Counted from the first letter of the stretch, positions 52,128-60,710 are shown. The stretch is DNA of 60,710 nt from Pseudomonas graminis (GCF_900111735.1 NZ_FOHW01000034.1:1-60710), one strand, 5' to 3'. Translations and numbers: made by a program. Notes: generated from the letters alone by a model not told the origin.

Positions 52128-52730
52128 ATGATCCATCACGTCTTGGGGCTGTTCACCCACCCCGATCAGGAATGGCAACAGATACGTGGCGAAGGTGAAG
52201 AAAGCATCGGCCACCTTTACCTCACTCACACGCTGATCCTCGCGGCGATCCCCGCCGTGTCGGCGTACATCGGGACCACCCAGGTGGGCTGGATGATCGG
52301 CGATCATCCGCCAGTCGTGCTGACCAGCGCTAGCGCGGTGTGGATGGGGCTGATGTCGTACTTCGCGATGCTCGCCGGGGTCGCCGTCATGGGCGGCTTC
52401 ATCCACTGGATGGCGCGCACCTATGACGCCACGCCCAGCCTGGCGCGCTGCGTGGCATTTGCGACCTACACGGCGACGCCGCTGTTCCTCGGCGGTATGG
52501 CCGCGATTTACCCGCACATGTGGCTCGGGATGATGGTCGGGCTGGCCGCGGTCTGCTACACCGTGTACCTGCTGTACGTCGGTTTGCCGGTGTTCATGGG
52601 CGTACACCCGGAGGACGGCTTCATGTTCTCAAGCTCGGTGCTCGCGGTCGGGCTGGTGGTGTTGGTGGCGATCATGGCGTTTACGGTGGTGCTGTGGGGC
52701 GTCGGCATGGGGCCGGAGTATACGAATTAG
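52128..52730 (+). CDS. Yip1-family membrane protein
   Basis: A 200-residue protein with five hydrophobic spans. It starts MIHHVLGLFTHPDQEWQQI, typical of the bacterial Yip1/DUF1282 group, then TLILAAIPAVSAYIGTTQVG and VAVMGGFIHWMARTYDA. Function in bacteria is unknown. It is transcribed away from ttcA. Confidence 0.82.
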   Translation: MIHHVLGLFTHPDQEWQQIRGEGEESIGHLYLTHTLILAAIPAVSAYIGTTQVGWMIGDHPPVVLTSASAVWMGLMSYFAMLAGVAVMGGFIHWMARTYDATPSLARCVAFATYTATPLFLGGMAAIYPHMWLGMMVGLAAVCYTVYLLYVGLPVFMGVHPEDGFMFSSSVLAVGLVVLVAIMAFTVVLWGVGMGPEYTN

Positions 52731-52813
52731 GACCGGGCGACCATTCGGCGCTTTGGGTTTTGGCGGTACAGAAGCTTTGCGGCATACTCGCCTCCTCTGG
52801 AGACCGATGAAGC

Positions 52814-53308
52814 ATGCTCGAACCACTCAACACCCGCGTCGAATCCTGCTACCAGCAAGCCGAAGATTTCTTCAAGCGCCCTTTCAAACGTCCGGTCGTG
52901 AGCGTCAAGTTGCGCGGCCAGAAGGCCGGCGTGGCCCATCTGCACGAGAACATGCTGCGCTTCAATCCGCAGCTGTACCTCGAAAACAGCGAAGACTTTC
53001 TGCGCCAGACCGTTCCTCACGAGGTGGCGCACCTGGTGGCTTATCAACTGTTCGGCGACACCATTCAGCCCCATGGCGAGGAATGGCAGCTGATCATGCG
53101 CGGCGTCTACGAGCTGCCGCCCAATCGCTGCCACACCTACGAAATCCAGCGCCGCAGCGTGACCCGCTACATCTACCGCTGCCCCTGCCCGGAAAGCGAT
53201 TTCCCCTTCACCGCCCAGCGCCATAAGCTGGTGCGCAAGGGCCGCCGCTATCTGTGCAAGCGGTGCCGGGGGATATTGGTGTTCAGCGGCGAGACGCGGG
53301 TGGAGTGA
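52814..53308 (+). CDS. sprT: SprT-family zinc metalloprotease-like protein
   Basis: A 164-residue protein. HEVAH (69-73) gives two zinc-ligand histidines and the catalytic glutamate. The C-terminal zinc ribbon is YRCPCPESDFPF and YLCKRCRGILVF. Bacterial SprT resembles the protease domain of human Spartan; its own role is not well established. It is preceded by a distant GGAG. Confidence 0.88.
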   Translation: MLEPLNTRVESCYQQAEDFFKRPFKRPVVSVKLRGQKAGVAHLHENMLRFNPQLYLENSEDFLRQTVPHEVAHLVAYQLFGDTIQPHGEEWQLIMRGVYELPPNRCHTYEIQRRSVTRYIYRCPCPESDFPFTAQRHKLVRKGRRYLCKRCRGILVFSGETRVE

Positions 53309-53317
53309 TCCCCCGCT

Positions 53318-54499
53318 TCATCCAAATACACCCGCCTCACCCATCGACTGAATTTCCTGCGCGCTAAACCCCGCTTCGGTCAGCACCTGCTGAGAGTGTG
53401 CGCCGACGGCCACGCCGATGTGCCGGGGCGCGGGCAGTCCCGCTGAAAACTTCAGCGGGCAGGCCATCTGCAGCTGAGCGCTGCCATCACCGCGAGGCAC
53501 CTGCGCCAACATCTCCCGCGCCTGGATGTGCGGGTGCTGCGTCGATTCGGAGAAGCTCAATACGGGCTCAACACAGGCATCGATGCCGGCGAACAGCGCT
53601 TCCAGCTCATCGGAACTGCGGCGCTCGAACTCGATTTCCAGCTCGCGTTTCAGAGCGGCCTGTTCGTCAGGCTCGAATGACAGGCCAAGCCGCGCCAGCT
53701 CCGGTCGCCCCAGCGCGGCGCACATCCCGTGAAGAAACGCCGGTTCCAGCCCCCCTACCGAAAACCACCGGCCGTCGCGACTGCGGTAGTAATCGTAGAA
53801 GCTGCCGCCGTTGAGCATCTGCGCCTCCCGCTCGGGCTCGACGCCGGCCGCCAGATACCCCGCACCGGCCAGGGCATTCAGGCTGAACGCGCAATCGGTC
53901 ATGCTGACGTCGACGTACTGGCCCTGCCCGGTCTGATGGCGGGCGACCACCGCCGCGAGCAAACCAATGACCCCATGCAGCGAACCCCCGGCGACGTCTG
54001 CGACCTGCACGCCCAAGGGCAACGGCCCGCTGTCCTGGCGCCCGGTGAGGCTGGCCAGCCCGGCCACCGCCATGTAATTGATGTCGTGGCCGGCGCGATC
54101 GCGATAAGGCCCGGTCTGACCGTAACCAGTGATGGCGACGTAGATCAGCCGCGGATTGATCGCCTTCAACGCTTCATAGCCAATCCCCAGCCGGTCCATC
54201 ACACCGGGCCGAAACTGCTCCAGGACGATGTCGTAATCGGCCACCAGCCGCTTGATCACCTCGATGGCCTGGGTCTGCTTGAGGTCCAGCGCCAAGCTGC
54301 GTTTGTTGCGGTTGAGGTAGGCGTGGCTGGCCGAAACGCCTTGATCATGGGGCGGCAATTCCCGCAGTAGGTCCGGCCGGTTAGGTGACTCAATGCGCAA
54401 CACCTCGGCGCCCATGTCCGCCAGCAACAGCGAAGCGAATGGCCCGGGCAGCAGCGTCGAAAAATCGAGGACTTTGAGCGATGACAGCGGACCGTGCAT
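53318..54499 (-). CDS. CaiB/BaiF-family CoA transferase
   Basis: A 393-residue class III CoA transferase. It starts GPLSSLKVLDFSTLLPGPFA and has GAEVLRIESPNRPD, NRNKRSLALDLK and the aspartate region GHDINYMAVAGLAS, where the catalytic aspartate lies. GVQVADVAGGSLHGVIGLLA is also conserved. Family members move CoA between acids such as carnitine, formate or bile acids, or act in alpha-methylacyl-CoA racemisation; the substrate here is not evident. It is convergent with sprT. Confidence 0.85.
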   Translation of the reverse strand: MHGPLSSLKVLDFSTLLPGPFASLLLADMGAEVLRIESPNRPDLLRELPPHDQGVSASHAYLNRNKRSLALDLKQTQAIEVIKRLVADYDIVLEQFRPGVMDRLGIGYEALKAINPRLIYVAITGYGQTGPYRDRAGHDINYMAVAGLASLTGRQDSGPLPLGVQVADVAGGSLHGVIGLLAAVVARHQTGQGQYVDVSMTDCAFSLNALAGAGYLAAGVEPEREAQMLNGGSFYDYYRSRDGRWFSVGGLEPAFLHGMCAALGRPELARLGLSFEPDEQAALKRELEIEFERRSSDELEALFAGIDACVEPVLSFSESTQHPHIQAREMLAQVPRGDGSAQLQMACPLKFSAGLPAPRHIGVAVGAHSQQVLTEAGFSAQEIQSMGEAGVFG

Positions 54500-54555
54500 G
54501 GGGCGTTCTCTGATGGCCAGCGGGTGGTCTCAGAGTAGGTGCGATTCGCCCATAA

Positions 54556-54583
54556 AAAAAGCCTGTCCGAAGACAGGCTTTTT
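54556..54583. terminator. rho-independent terminator of dctA
   Basis: A 12-bp stem AAAAAGCCTGTC / GACAGGCTTTTT with a CGAA tetraloop lies 26 bp after the dctA stop. On the minus strand it is followed by a run of T. A-runs on the other side make it potentially bidirectional. Confidence 0.92.
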
Positions 54584-54608
54584 CAACAACTCTTACCGCT
54601 AGTGCAGC

Positions 54609-55946
54609 TTACGAACGCACAACAGGAGTAGGCGCGGTTTCGGCCACACCCAGGTCGTCGGTCGGCGCGGTGTTGTCGATGGCACGACCGCCAGACGCCA
54701 GCTCGGCCTGCATCTGCGGAACGTCCAGCTCGCCGACCCACTTGGCAACAACCAGGGTTGCCACGGCGTTGCCGCACAGGTTGGTCAGGGCGCGGGCTTC
54801 GGACATGAAGCGGTCGATGCCCAGAATCAGCGCCAGACCAGCCACAGGCAGGTGGCCCACGGCAGACAGCGTCGCGGCCAGCACGATGAAGCCGGAACCG
54901 GTCACGCCTGCCGCACCTTTGGACGACAGCAGCAGCACCAGCAACAGGGTGACCTGATGGGTGATGTCCATGTGGGTGTTGGTGGCCTGAGCGATGAACA
55001 CCGCGGCCATGGTCAGGTAGATCGAGGTACCGTCGAGGTTGAACGAGTAACCGGTCGGGATCACCAGACCGACGACGGACTTATTCGCGCCCAGACGCTC
55101 CATCTTGATCAGCATGCGTGGCAGCGCCGACTCGGACGACGAGGTACCCAGCACGATCAGCAGCTCTTCACGGATGTACTTGATCAGCTTGAGGATGCTG
55201 AAGCCGTGAGCTTTTGCGATGGAGCCCAGCACCAGCAGCACGAACAGCAGGCAAGTGATGTAGAAGCACAGCATCAACTGACCCAACTGCACCAGCGAGC
55301 TGACACCGTAAGCGCCGATGGTGAACGCCATGGCGCCGAGCGCGCCGATCGGGGCGAGCTTCATGATCATGTTGATGATGTTGAACATGACGTGGGCGAA
55401 GCGATCGATGAAATCCAGGATCGGCTTGCCGTAAGCGCCCAGGCGATGCAGGGCGAAACCGAAGATCACCGAGAACATCAGCACTTGCAGGATGTCGCCG
55501 TTGGCGAACGCGCCGACGATGGTGTTCGGGATAACGTTGAGGATGAAGCCGACGATGCTCTGGTCTTTACCGGCGGTCACGTAGGCCGCGACTTTGGAGG
55601 CGTCGAGGGTGGACACGTCGATGTTCATGCCGGCGCCCGGCTGGACGACGTTGACCACGATCAGGCCGATGATCAGCGAGATGGTCGAGACGATTTCGAA
55701 GTACAGCAGCGCGTAGCCGCCGGTCTTGCCCACGGATTTCATGCTCTGCATGCCAGCGATGCCGCTGACGACGGTGCAGAAGATGATCGGTGCAATGACC
55801 ATTTTGATCAGTTTGATGAAACCGTCACCCAGCGGTTTGAGCGTTACGGCAGTTTCGGGGTACCAGTGACCAAGCGCGATACCGACGATGATCGCGACGA
55901 TCACCTGAGCGTACAGGGATTTATAGATGGGCTGACGAGTCGTCAT
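54609..55946 (-). CDS. dctA: C4-dicarboxylate:cation symporter DctA
   Basis: A 445-residue inner-membrane transporter for succinate, fumarate and malate. It begins with KSLYAQVIVAIIVGIALGHW. The substrate-site motifs are LGTSSSESALPRML, PTGYSFNLDGTSIYLTM and FMSEARALTNLCGN. The sequence is nearly that of known pseudomonad DctA. The start at 55946 follows TTGAGGAAA and gives the normal N-terminus. A consensus sigma-54 promoter lies about 125 bp upstream, consistent with DctB/DctD-type control. Confidence 0.94.
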   Translation of the reverse strand: MTTRQPIYKSLYAQVIVAIIVGIALGHWYPETAVTLKPLGDGFIKLIKMVIAPIIFCTVVSGIAGMQSMKSVGKTGGYALLYFEIVSTISLIIGLIVVNVVQPGAGMNIDVSTLDASKVAAYVTAGKDQSIVGFILNVIPNTIVGAFANGDILQVLMFSVIFGFALHRLGAYGKPILDFIDRFAHVMFNIINMIMKLAPIGALGAMAFTIGAYGVSSLVQLGQLMLCFYITCLLFVLLVLGSIAKAHGFSILKLIKYIREELLIVLGTSSSESALPRMLIKMERLGANKSVVGLVIPTGYSFNLDGTSIYLTMAAVFIAQATNTHMDITHQVTLLLVLLLSSKGAAGVTGSGFIVLAATLSAVGHLPVAGLALILGIDRFMSEARALTNLCGNAVATLVVAKWVGELDVPQMQAELASGGRAIDNTAPTDDLGVAETAPTPVVRS

Positions 55947-56071
55947 TGCAGTTTCCTCAAGAGCATCGAGCTGCAGCATTCCGGTTGCAGAGACGCCTAA
56001 AGTGCGAACCCTCCTGCTGGGAGGGATTTGTTTTTGTCGAGCTGCGCGCGGCAGACCTCTGCTCAGTGCAT

Positions 56072-56088
56072 CGCAAGCACCGTGCCAG
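56072..56088 (-). promoter_or_regulatory. sigma-54 promoter of dctA
   Basis: On the minus strand the sequence reads TGGCACGGTGCTTGCGA, a full match to the TGGCACG-N4-TTGC pattern with exact -24/-12 spacing. It is oriented toward dctA, leaving a leader of about 115 bases. Confidence 0.85.
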
Positions 56089-56244
56089 TGTTGATAAGTC
56101 GCGGGAGAGGCCCGGTTTGCGCGAGCCAACTGGCAAACGGGAGATTCGCTGACCGGAAAGGGGTGGCGGTTTTCCGCCGTTTCGAGGCAAATCGCTCGCC
56201 ACACTGGCGGGTATCCGCCTCCAAAGGCGGTCAACAGCTTTAGG

Positions 56245-57588
56245 TTAGAGGGCGAACTGAATGCGGAAGGCCGCGCCGCCCAGTTCCGAATCACCCAGAG
56301 TGAGCTGCGCGCCGTAGCTTTCGATGATGTCCTTGACCACTGCCAGACCAATGCCCTGCCCCGGGTTTTGCGTGTCCAGCCGTTCGCCGCGTTCGAGAAT
56401 CCGGGCGCGCTGGTTTTCCGGAACGCCGGGGCCGTCGTCTTCGATGCACAGCTCGTCGCCCATCATCGATGAGCGCCAGCTCACGCGCACTTCGCCGAGG
56501 CAAAGGCGATAGGCGTTTTCCAGCAGGTTGCCGAGCATTTCCAGCAGGGCGCCCTCTTCCATTTGCACCTGGCCGTTGTCCGGCAGGTCGAGGACCACGT
56601 TGACGCGCTTGTCGCGGTAGACCTTTTCCAGCGTATTGCACAGGCTTTGCACCACCGGCCTCAGGGCCACGTGATAACGCACCAGCCCGCTCTTGCGCAG
56701 GCTGGCGCGCTGCAATTGATAGCTGATCTGCTGGCTCATGCGCTCGATCTGCGATTGCAGAATCCGCGCCTGCTCCAGGTCTTCCGGCCGTTTGGCAAAC
56801 TGTTCGCTGACGCCCTGCAACACGGCGAGCGGGGTCTTCAGGCTGTGGGCGAGATCGTCGAGGGAGTCGCGGTACCGAATGCGTTGCTCACGTTCGCTAC
56901 GCAACAGGCGGTTGAGCGAGTCGGTCAGGCGCAGCAGTTCGCTGGGGTGTTCTTCGCTGAGGCTTTCCCGCGAGCCGGCTTCGACCTGATCGAGTTCCTG
57001 ACTCATGCCCCGCAGCGCGCGCAGGCCCCAGGTCAGCCCGCCCCACAGCAGAATCAGCAGGACCAGCAGTGCGCCGCCGAAGCCCAGATAGAGTTTCTGG
57101 CGCAGGCCGGAGATGGTTTCCTGGTATTCGCGTACCGGTTGCAGGGCGACGATGCTGAAGGCGGCGTTGCGCCCGCCGAGCAGTTTTATTTCGACGTCAT
57201 AAACGAAGAACTCTTCGCCGTTGGGTTGACGGATCTTGGCGAATTCGTTGCCGCGGCCGTCGTAGCGCGGCTGGTAGTCGATCGCTTCGTCTTCGGTGGC
57301 CCGGGAGCGCCACACCAGTTTGCCGGCGCGGTTGTAGATGTAGCCGAGCAAGCGGCTGTCGGGCAGGCTGAATTGCTCGCCGGGCAGTAGCGAGGGCATC
57401 AGCAAATGATCGTTTTCGACGCGGGCGGCGGAGATCAGCGTAGTGACGTCCGACGCCAGACGTTTTTCGATGGAGCTTTCCAGCGCCAGGCTGAAAGCGC
57501 TTTGCAGCGCCGGCAGCATGAGGAGCATGAAGATGACCGCAAGGGTCGCGGCGCCCAGCATCAGACGCAGGCGCAGCGAACGGATCAT
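56245..57588 (-). CDS. phoQ: sensor histidine kinase PhoQ
   Basis: A 447-residue membrane kinase. Helices at about 10-30 and 168-190 enclose a periplasmic sensor (about 31-165). HAMP follows, then the phospho-histidine motif DDLAHSLKTPLAVL. ATPase boxes are LLENAYRLC, DDGPGVP and GQGIGLAVV. Length and position right after phoP agree with PhoQ of pseudomonads, which senses divalent cations and peptides. Its ATG overlaps the phoP stop. Confidence 0.85.
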   Translation of the reverse strand: MIRSLRLRLMLGAATLAVIFMLLMLPALQSAFSLALESSIEKRLASDVTTLISAARVENDHLLMPSLLPGEQFSLPDSRLLGYIYNRAGKLVWRSRATEDEAIDYQPRYDGRGNEFAKIRQPNGEEFFVYDVEIKLLGGRNAAFSIVALQPVREYQETISGLRQKLYLGFGGALLVLLILLWGGLTWGLRALRGMSQELDQVEAGSRESLSEEHPSELLRLTDSLNRLLRSEREQRIRYRDSLDDLAHSLKTPLAVLQGVSEQFAKRPEDLEQARILQSQIERMSQQISYQLQRASLRKSGLVRYHVALRPVVQSLCNTLEKVYRDKRVNVVLDLPDNGQVQMEEGALLEMLGNLLENAYRLCLGEVRVSWRSSMMGDELCIEDDGPGVPENQRARILERGERLDTQNPGQGIGLAVVKDIIESYGAQLTLGDSELGGAAFRIQFAL

Positions 57589-58262
57589 GTACAGCGCTCG
57601 GTGAACAGGTAGCCCAGGCCGCGCACGGTGTCGATCGGTTTGAAGCCGGCGGGCCCTTCGAGCTTACGCCGCAGACGACCGACCAGCACTTCGATCACGT
57701 TCGGATCGCGCTCGTCGTCGTCGGGGTACAGCTGTTCCATCAAGCGCTCTTTGGGCACTACTTGCTGATGGTGACGCATGAGGTATTCGAGAATCCGGTA
57801 TTCGTAGGCGGTCAGCGCCAGCGGCTGTTCGTCCAGGGACGCCTGCTTGCGGTTGAGGTCCAGGCTCAGCGGGCCGGCGATGATGGTCGAGTGGGTGAAA
57901 CCGCTGGAGCGGCGCAGCAGGGCGTTGAGGCGCGCTTCGAGTTCTTCGAACTGGAACGGCTTGACCACGTAGTCGTCGGCGCCGGCAGCGAGGCCTTCGA
58001 CTTTGTCCTGCCAGTTGCCGCGCGCGGTCAGGATGAGGATCGGGAACGCCTTGTTCTGCACCCGCAGCTGACGGATCAGGTCGAGACCGCCCACGCCCGG
58101 CAGGCCCAGGTCGATGACCGCCAGGTCGTGGTTGAACTGGCCCGCCTGATACAGCGCTTCCTCGGCGTTACCCACCGCTTCGACGACGTGACCGCTTTCG
58201 GTCAGGCGGGTCTGCAGGTGGTGACGCAGCAGGGCTTCATCTTCGACAACCAGCAATTTCAT
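57585..58262 (-). CDS. phoP: OmpR-type response regulator PhoP
   Basis: A 225-residue regulator. The receiver has VVEDEALLR and the phosphoacceptor D51 in LAVIDLGLPG, then KPFQFEELEARL. The winged-helix output (about 125-222) has LTAYEYRILEYLMRHHQQVV, here cut at 20, then IEVLVGRLRRKLE and TVRGLGYLFTERC. The sequence is very close to pseudomonad PhoP. It is the first gene of the phoPQ pair; I found no clear PhoP box upstream. Confidence 0.88.
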   Translation of the reverse strand: MKLLVVEDEALLRHHLQTRLTESGHVVEAVGNAEEALYQAGQFNHDLAVIDLGLPGVGGLDLIRQLRVQNKAFPILILTARGNWQDKVEGLAAGADDYVVKPFQFEELEARLNALLRRSSGFTHSTIIAGPLSLDLNRKQASLDEQPLALTAYEYRILEYLMRHHQQVVPKERLMEQLYPDDDERDPNVIEVLVGRLRRKLEGPAGFKPIDTVRGLGYLFTERCT

Positions 58263-58421
58263 GACGCTCTCCCAGGCAAAGGCATACCCCTTGTTTCATG
58301 ATTCTCTTGCTTAAAGAGTCTCTCGTTTCAAGAGTTCTCAACGACGCTGCCGAGCGCGTGCAGTGTGACGAGCCCGGCAGCGATTGTGCAATCCAGACAC
58401 CGCGAAAAACAGGCTGGCGGC

Positions 58422-58850
58422 TTATAAAACGTGGTGGACGGGTAACCAGGTGTGCTGACTCTCGCTCAAGCTTAGCGAGGGTGGCTGCTGCAGTGTGCGG
58501 ACCGGCGCACCGGTTTCGAATAGTCTAGTCGGACTCTGCACGGACATTTGCGCGATGTAAGCGGCCGGAAGATTGCCCGTTTGCACGCTCACACCGTTGA
58601 CGCGGGCGGTAAGATTTCCATAGCCGGCGGCGTAGGGATGATCCACAGGCTGCTGGCTGAACGTCTGGCTCCAACTGCCGACTTCAGTGCTGCTGGCAAG
58701 GCTGCGGCGCAGGCCGTTCAGGCGGTCGGCGCGTTCGGTGTTCTTGCCGAAATCGGTGCGAGATACATCCGCGTTGCCATCAGCCGCTTGCGCCGCCGCG
58801 CTGCTGCCAAGGAACGCCAGCGCCAGAAAGAGCTTGTTGAACGTCAGCAT
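58422..58850 (-). CDS. small exported protein of unknown function
   Basis: A 142-residue protein with a signal peptide (LFLALAFLGSSAAAQA). The mature part is rich in Ser, Gln and Asn, with ADRLNGLRRSLASSTEVGSW, here truncated, and PYAAGYGNLTARVNGVSV. No domain is recognised. GGAGGA lies seven bases before the ATG at 58850, and the upstream open frame is REP DNA. It sits about 160 bp beyond phoP on the same strand and may be the first gene ahead of it. Confidence 0.72.
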   Translation of the reverse strand: MLTFNKLFLALAFLGSSAAAQAADGNADVSRTDFGKNTERADRLNGLRRSLASSTEVGSWSQTFSQQPVDHPYAAGYGNLTARVNGVSVQTGNLPAAYIAQMSVQSPTRLFETGAPVRTLQQPPSLSLSESQHTWLPVHHVL

Positions 58851-58945
58851 GAGCAGGTCCTCCGGCGCCAGGCGCCTTGTTGGGTACGGTTTGGAGCATA
58901 CCCGGCCAGCGCTGAACCCCTCCTGAACATGTACCGACCCACCGC

Positions 58946-60432
58946 ATTCGCCAGCAAGCTGACTCCCACAGGTTTTGCGCAGGCCGTTGGATTTTGCATT
59001 CGCCGCCCATCCATTTGCCCGCAACCGAGATTTCCTGCTCCGACGCCGATCTACTGTAGGAGCGTGGCTTGTCCCGCGATCTGGCGCGCAGCGGCAGCAA
59101 CACAATGAATGCGGTGTGTCAGCAGGCATGGCGTCGTGAGGTTTACAACTGCTTCGCAGCCGATGGCGGGACAAGCCACGCTCCTACATGTTTTGCGCGT
59201 GCCTGCACCTTTGCGTTCGGCCGCCAACCGGCTTCCGCACCACCACAATGTTTGTGAATCGACGCAGATCCACTGTGGGAGCGTGGCTTGTCCCGCGATC
59301 TGGCGCGCAGCGGCAGCAATACAATGAATGCGGTGTGTCAGCAGGCATGGCGTCGTGAGGTTTACAACTGCTTCGCAGCCGATCGCGGGACAAGCCACGC
59401 TCCTACATGTTTTGCGTGTGCCTGCACCTTTGCGTTCGCCGCAAACCGGTGGTGCGGATGCCCACGATCTCGCGGTCGCCGCAGATCTACTGTAGGAGCG
59501 CGCTTGCCCGCGAATGCGATCTGCCTGTGCCATCAACTTTGCCTGACCCACCGCGTTCGCGGGCAAGCGCGCTCCTACAGGTTGTGCGCTGGCCGTGGAT
59601 TTGCGTTCGCCGCCAATCGTTTTGCCCGCAACCGAGATTTCCTGCTCCGACGCCGATCCACTGTAGGAGCGTGGCTTGTCCCGCGATCGGCTGCGCAGCA
59701 GTCGTGAAACTTGACGCTCTGGTCATGCCTGACACACCTCTTGCACCGATTTACTGCCGCTGCGCGCCAGATCGCGAGCAAGCTCACTCCTACAGGTTCC
59801 GCGGCGTCCAAAGCATTCAGCGCAGACCAAAAGCCGTGCCTGACCGTGCGCAGATTCCGAGCCGGACGAAGATCAATGTAGGAGTGAGCTTGCTCGCGAA
59901 AGCGGTCTGCCTGTGCCATCAATATCGCCTGACCCGCCGCATTCGCCAGCAAGCCGGCTCCCACAGGTTTTGCGCAGGCCGTCGGATTTTGCGTTCGCCG
60001 CCCATCGATTTGCCCGCAACCGCGATTTCCTGCTCCGACGCCGATCTACTGTAGGAGCGCGCTTGCCCGCGAAGGCGGTCTGCCTGTGCCGTCAATGTCG
60101 CCTGACCCGCCGCATTCGCGGGCAAGCGCGCTCCTACAGGTTGTGCGCTGGCCGTTGGATTTTGCATTCGACGCCCATCGATTTGCCCGCAACCGAGATT
60201 TCCTGATCCGACGCAGCTCTACTGTGGGAGCGCGCTTGCCCGCGAAGGCGGTCTGCCTGTGCCGTCAATGTCGCCTGACCCGCCGCATTCGCCAGCAAGC
60301 CGGCTCCCACAGGTTCTCTGCATGACGCCGAACTCCCGGCCAACGCCGATCCACTGTAGGAGTGAGCTTGCTCGCGAAGGCGGTCTGCCTGTGCCATCAA
60401 TGTCGCCTGACCCACCGCATTCGCGGGCAAGC
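58946..60432. repeat. mosaic REPIN array (eight units plus a half)
   Basis: A half-site (58946-58971) is followed by REPINs at 59055-59188, 59274-59407, 59491-59580, 59662-59795, 59877-59966, 60050-60139, 60223-60312 and 60355-60432, the last cut by an insertion element. Four arm types occur: GTGGCTTGTCCCGCG, GCGCTTGCCCGCGAA, GAGCTTGCTCGCGA and GCCGGCTTGCTGGCGAA. Units 4, 5, 7 and 8 combine two different arms. Units 1 and 2 are an almost exact 219-bp tandem duplication. Linkers such as TTTGCCCGCAACCGAGATTT recur. No gene is present. Confidence 0.88.
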
Positions 60433-60710
60433 TGAACTGGCTTAATGATTTTGGACATCTCAATCGGGCGCTAAGATAGCGCCCAAATCCGAGGTGTTAT
60501 GGGCATGCGTACTTCTTACTCGAACGAATTCAAACTCAAAGCAGCGGCCATGGTGCTGGACGAGGGACAATCGGTCCCTGAAGTCTGCGACAACCTCAGC
60601 ATTGGCCGAACCGCGCTGCGTCGCTGGGTCGAACAGGTGCGTGCGGAGCGCCAAGGCGCGACGCCTGTGGGCGCCAAGGCGATTACCGCCGAGCAACAGG
60701 AAATACAGCG
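60433..60710 (+). mobile_element. IS3-family insertion sequence, left end
   Basis: The REP arm GCGGGCAAGC stops at 60432 and TGAACTGG, a typical IS3-family terminus, follows. An orfA-type frame starts 66 bp later. The stem GGGCGCT / AGCGCCC at 60456-60484 precedes it. The other end is beyond the window. Confidence 0.75.
60499..60710 (+). CDS. IS3-family transposase OrfA, 3' part missing
   Basis: Seventy codons are visible. The N-terminus RTSYSNEFKLKAAAMVLDEG and the helix-turn-helix VPEVCDNLSIGRTALRRWVE are typical IS3 OrfA, the DNA-binding part of the transposase, normally joined to OrfB by a -1 frameshift. GAGG lies before two in-frame ATGs (60499 and 60505), either of which may start. No lesion is seen. 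Confidence 0.88.
   Translation, partial: MGMRTSYSNEFKLKAAAMVLDEGQSVPEVCDNLSIGRTALRRWVEQVRAERQGATPVGAKAITAEQQEIQ

Noticed and set aside
52718..52728. AGTATACGAAT resembling the GntR operator
   Set aside because: It lies inside the end of the Yip1-family gene, not in a promoter, and lacks the full dyad.
54852..56000. 382-residue frame antisense to dctA
   Set aside because: Asp/His/Gln-rich mirror of a hydrophobic gene on the other strand; no start signal.
59051..59566. 171-residue open frame on the minus strand
   Set aside because: It lies wholly in duplicated REPIN DNA and its translation merely repeats the palindromes.

Overview
The window looks like a chromosomal segment of a Pseudomonas in the broad P. 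fluorescens / P. syringae group. The support is the GC-rich coding, many Pseudomonas-type REP/REPIN palindromes (forms such as TGTAGGAGCGCGCTTGCCCG), and recognisable pseudomonad genes: katB-ankB, ttcA, phoPQ, dctA, an acetylpolyamine amidohydrolase operon and a hydroxyproline locus. No rRNA, tRNA or CRISPR array was seen. Both edges are cut inside insertion sequences: an IS110-family element on the left and an IS3-family element on the right, each abutting or interrupting a REP sequence.

Layout. 1-1.3 kb: partial IS110 element with a structured leader (candidate bridge RNA) and flanking REPs. 1.4-5.4 kb: D-lactate dehydrogenase, a small Cys-motif protein, a META-domain lipoprotein and a hybrid sensor kinase. 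5.4-10 kb: periplasmic catalase/ankyrin pair with an OxyR-like site, then an old-yellow-enzyme and flavin-monooxygenase pair. 10-15.2 kb: ABC exporter, single receiver, a soluble PAS-PAS chemoreceptor-like protein and two small membrane proteins. 15.3-19 kb: ion-transport zone with an intact CPA1 antiporter, a DUF2254 protein, a 5'-truncated nhaA and a decayed kinase gene. 19-26.7 kb: quinone reductase, saccharopine-dehydrogenase-like protein with a divergent LysR gene, the polyamine module (AraC regulator, deacetylase, binding protein) and a phosphodiesterase.

26.8-34.5 kb is an accessory, partly decayed stretch that looks AT-richer by eye. It holds an Nmad2-domain protein, an exported EF-Tu-like protein that has lost its GTP-binding motifs, a LysR remnant, small immunity-like proteins, two GNAT acetyltransferases, a VOC protein and a divergent AraC regulator. 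34.5-37 kb returns to core genes (TlpA-like lipoprotein, arsC-wrbA, DNA glycosylase).

37-50.6 kb is a hydroxyproline catabolic island: GntR regulator, 4-hydroxyproline epimerase, three-subunit D-hydroxyproline dehydrogenase, PAS-AraC regulator, ABC importer (binding protein, two permeases, ATPase), an aconitase-X enzyme, a second proline-racemase-family enzyme and a DapA-family deaminase. Together they would import 4- and 3-hydroxyprolines and feed them toward 2-oxoglutarate semialdehyde; the last step (semialdehyde dehydrogenase) is not in the window. A palindrome centred on GTATAC lies upstream of the GntR gene, the importer operon and the deaminase gene and is probably the GntR operator. 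A four-copy tandem REPIN array separates the GntR gene from the epimerase.

50.8-58.9 kb carries ttcA, a Yip1-family protein, a SprT-like protein, a CaiB-type CoA transferase, dctA with a consensus sigma-54 promoter, phoQ-phoP and a small exported protein. 58.9-60.4 kb is a dense mosaic REPIN array, whose last copy is broken by the IS3-family element.
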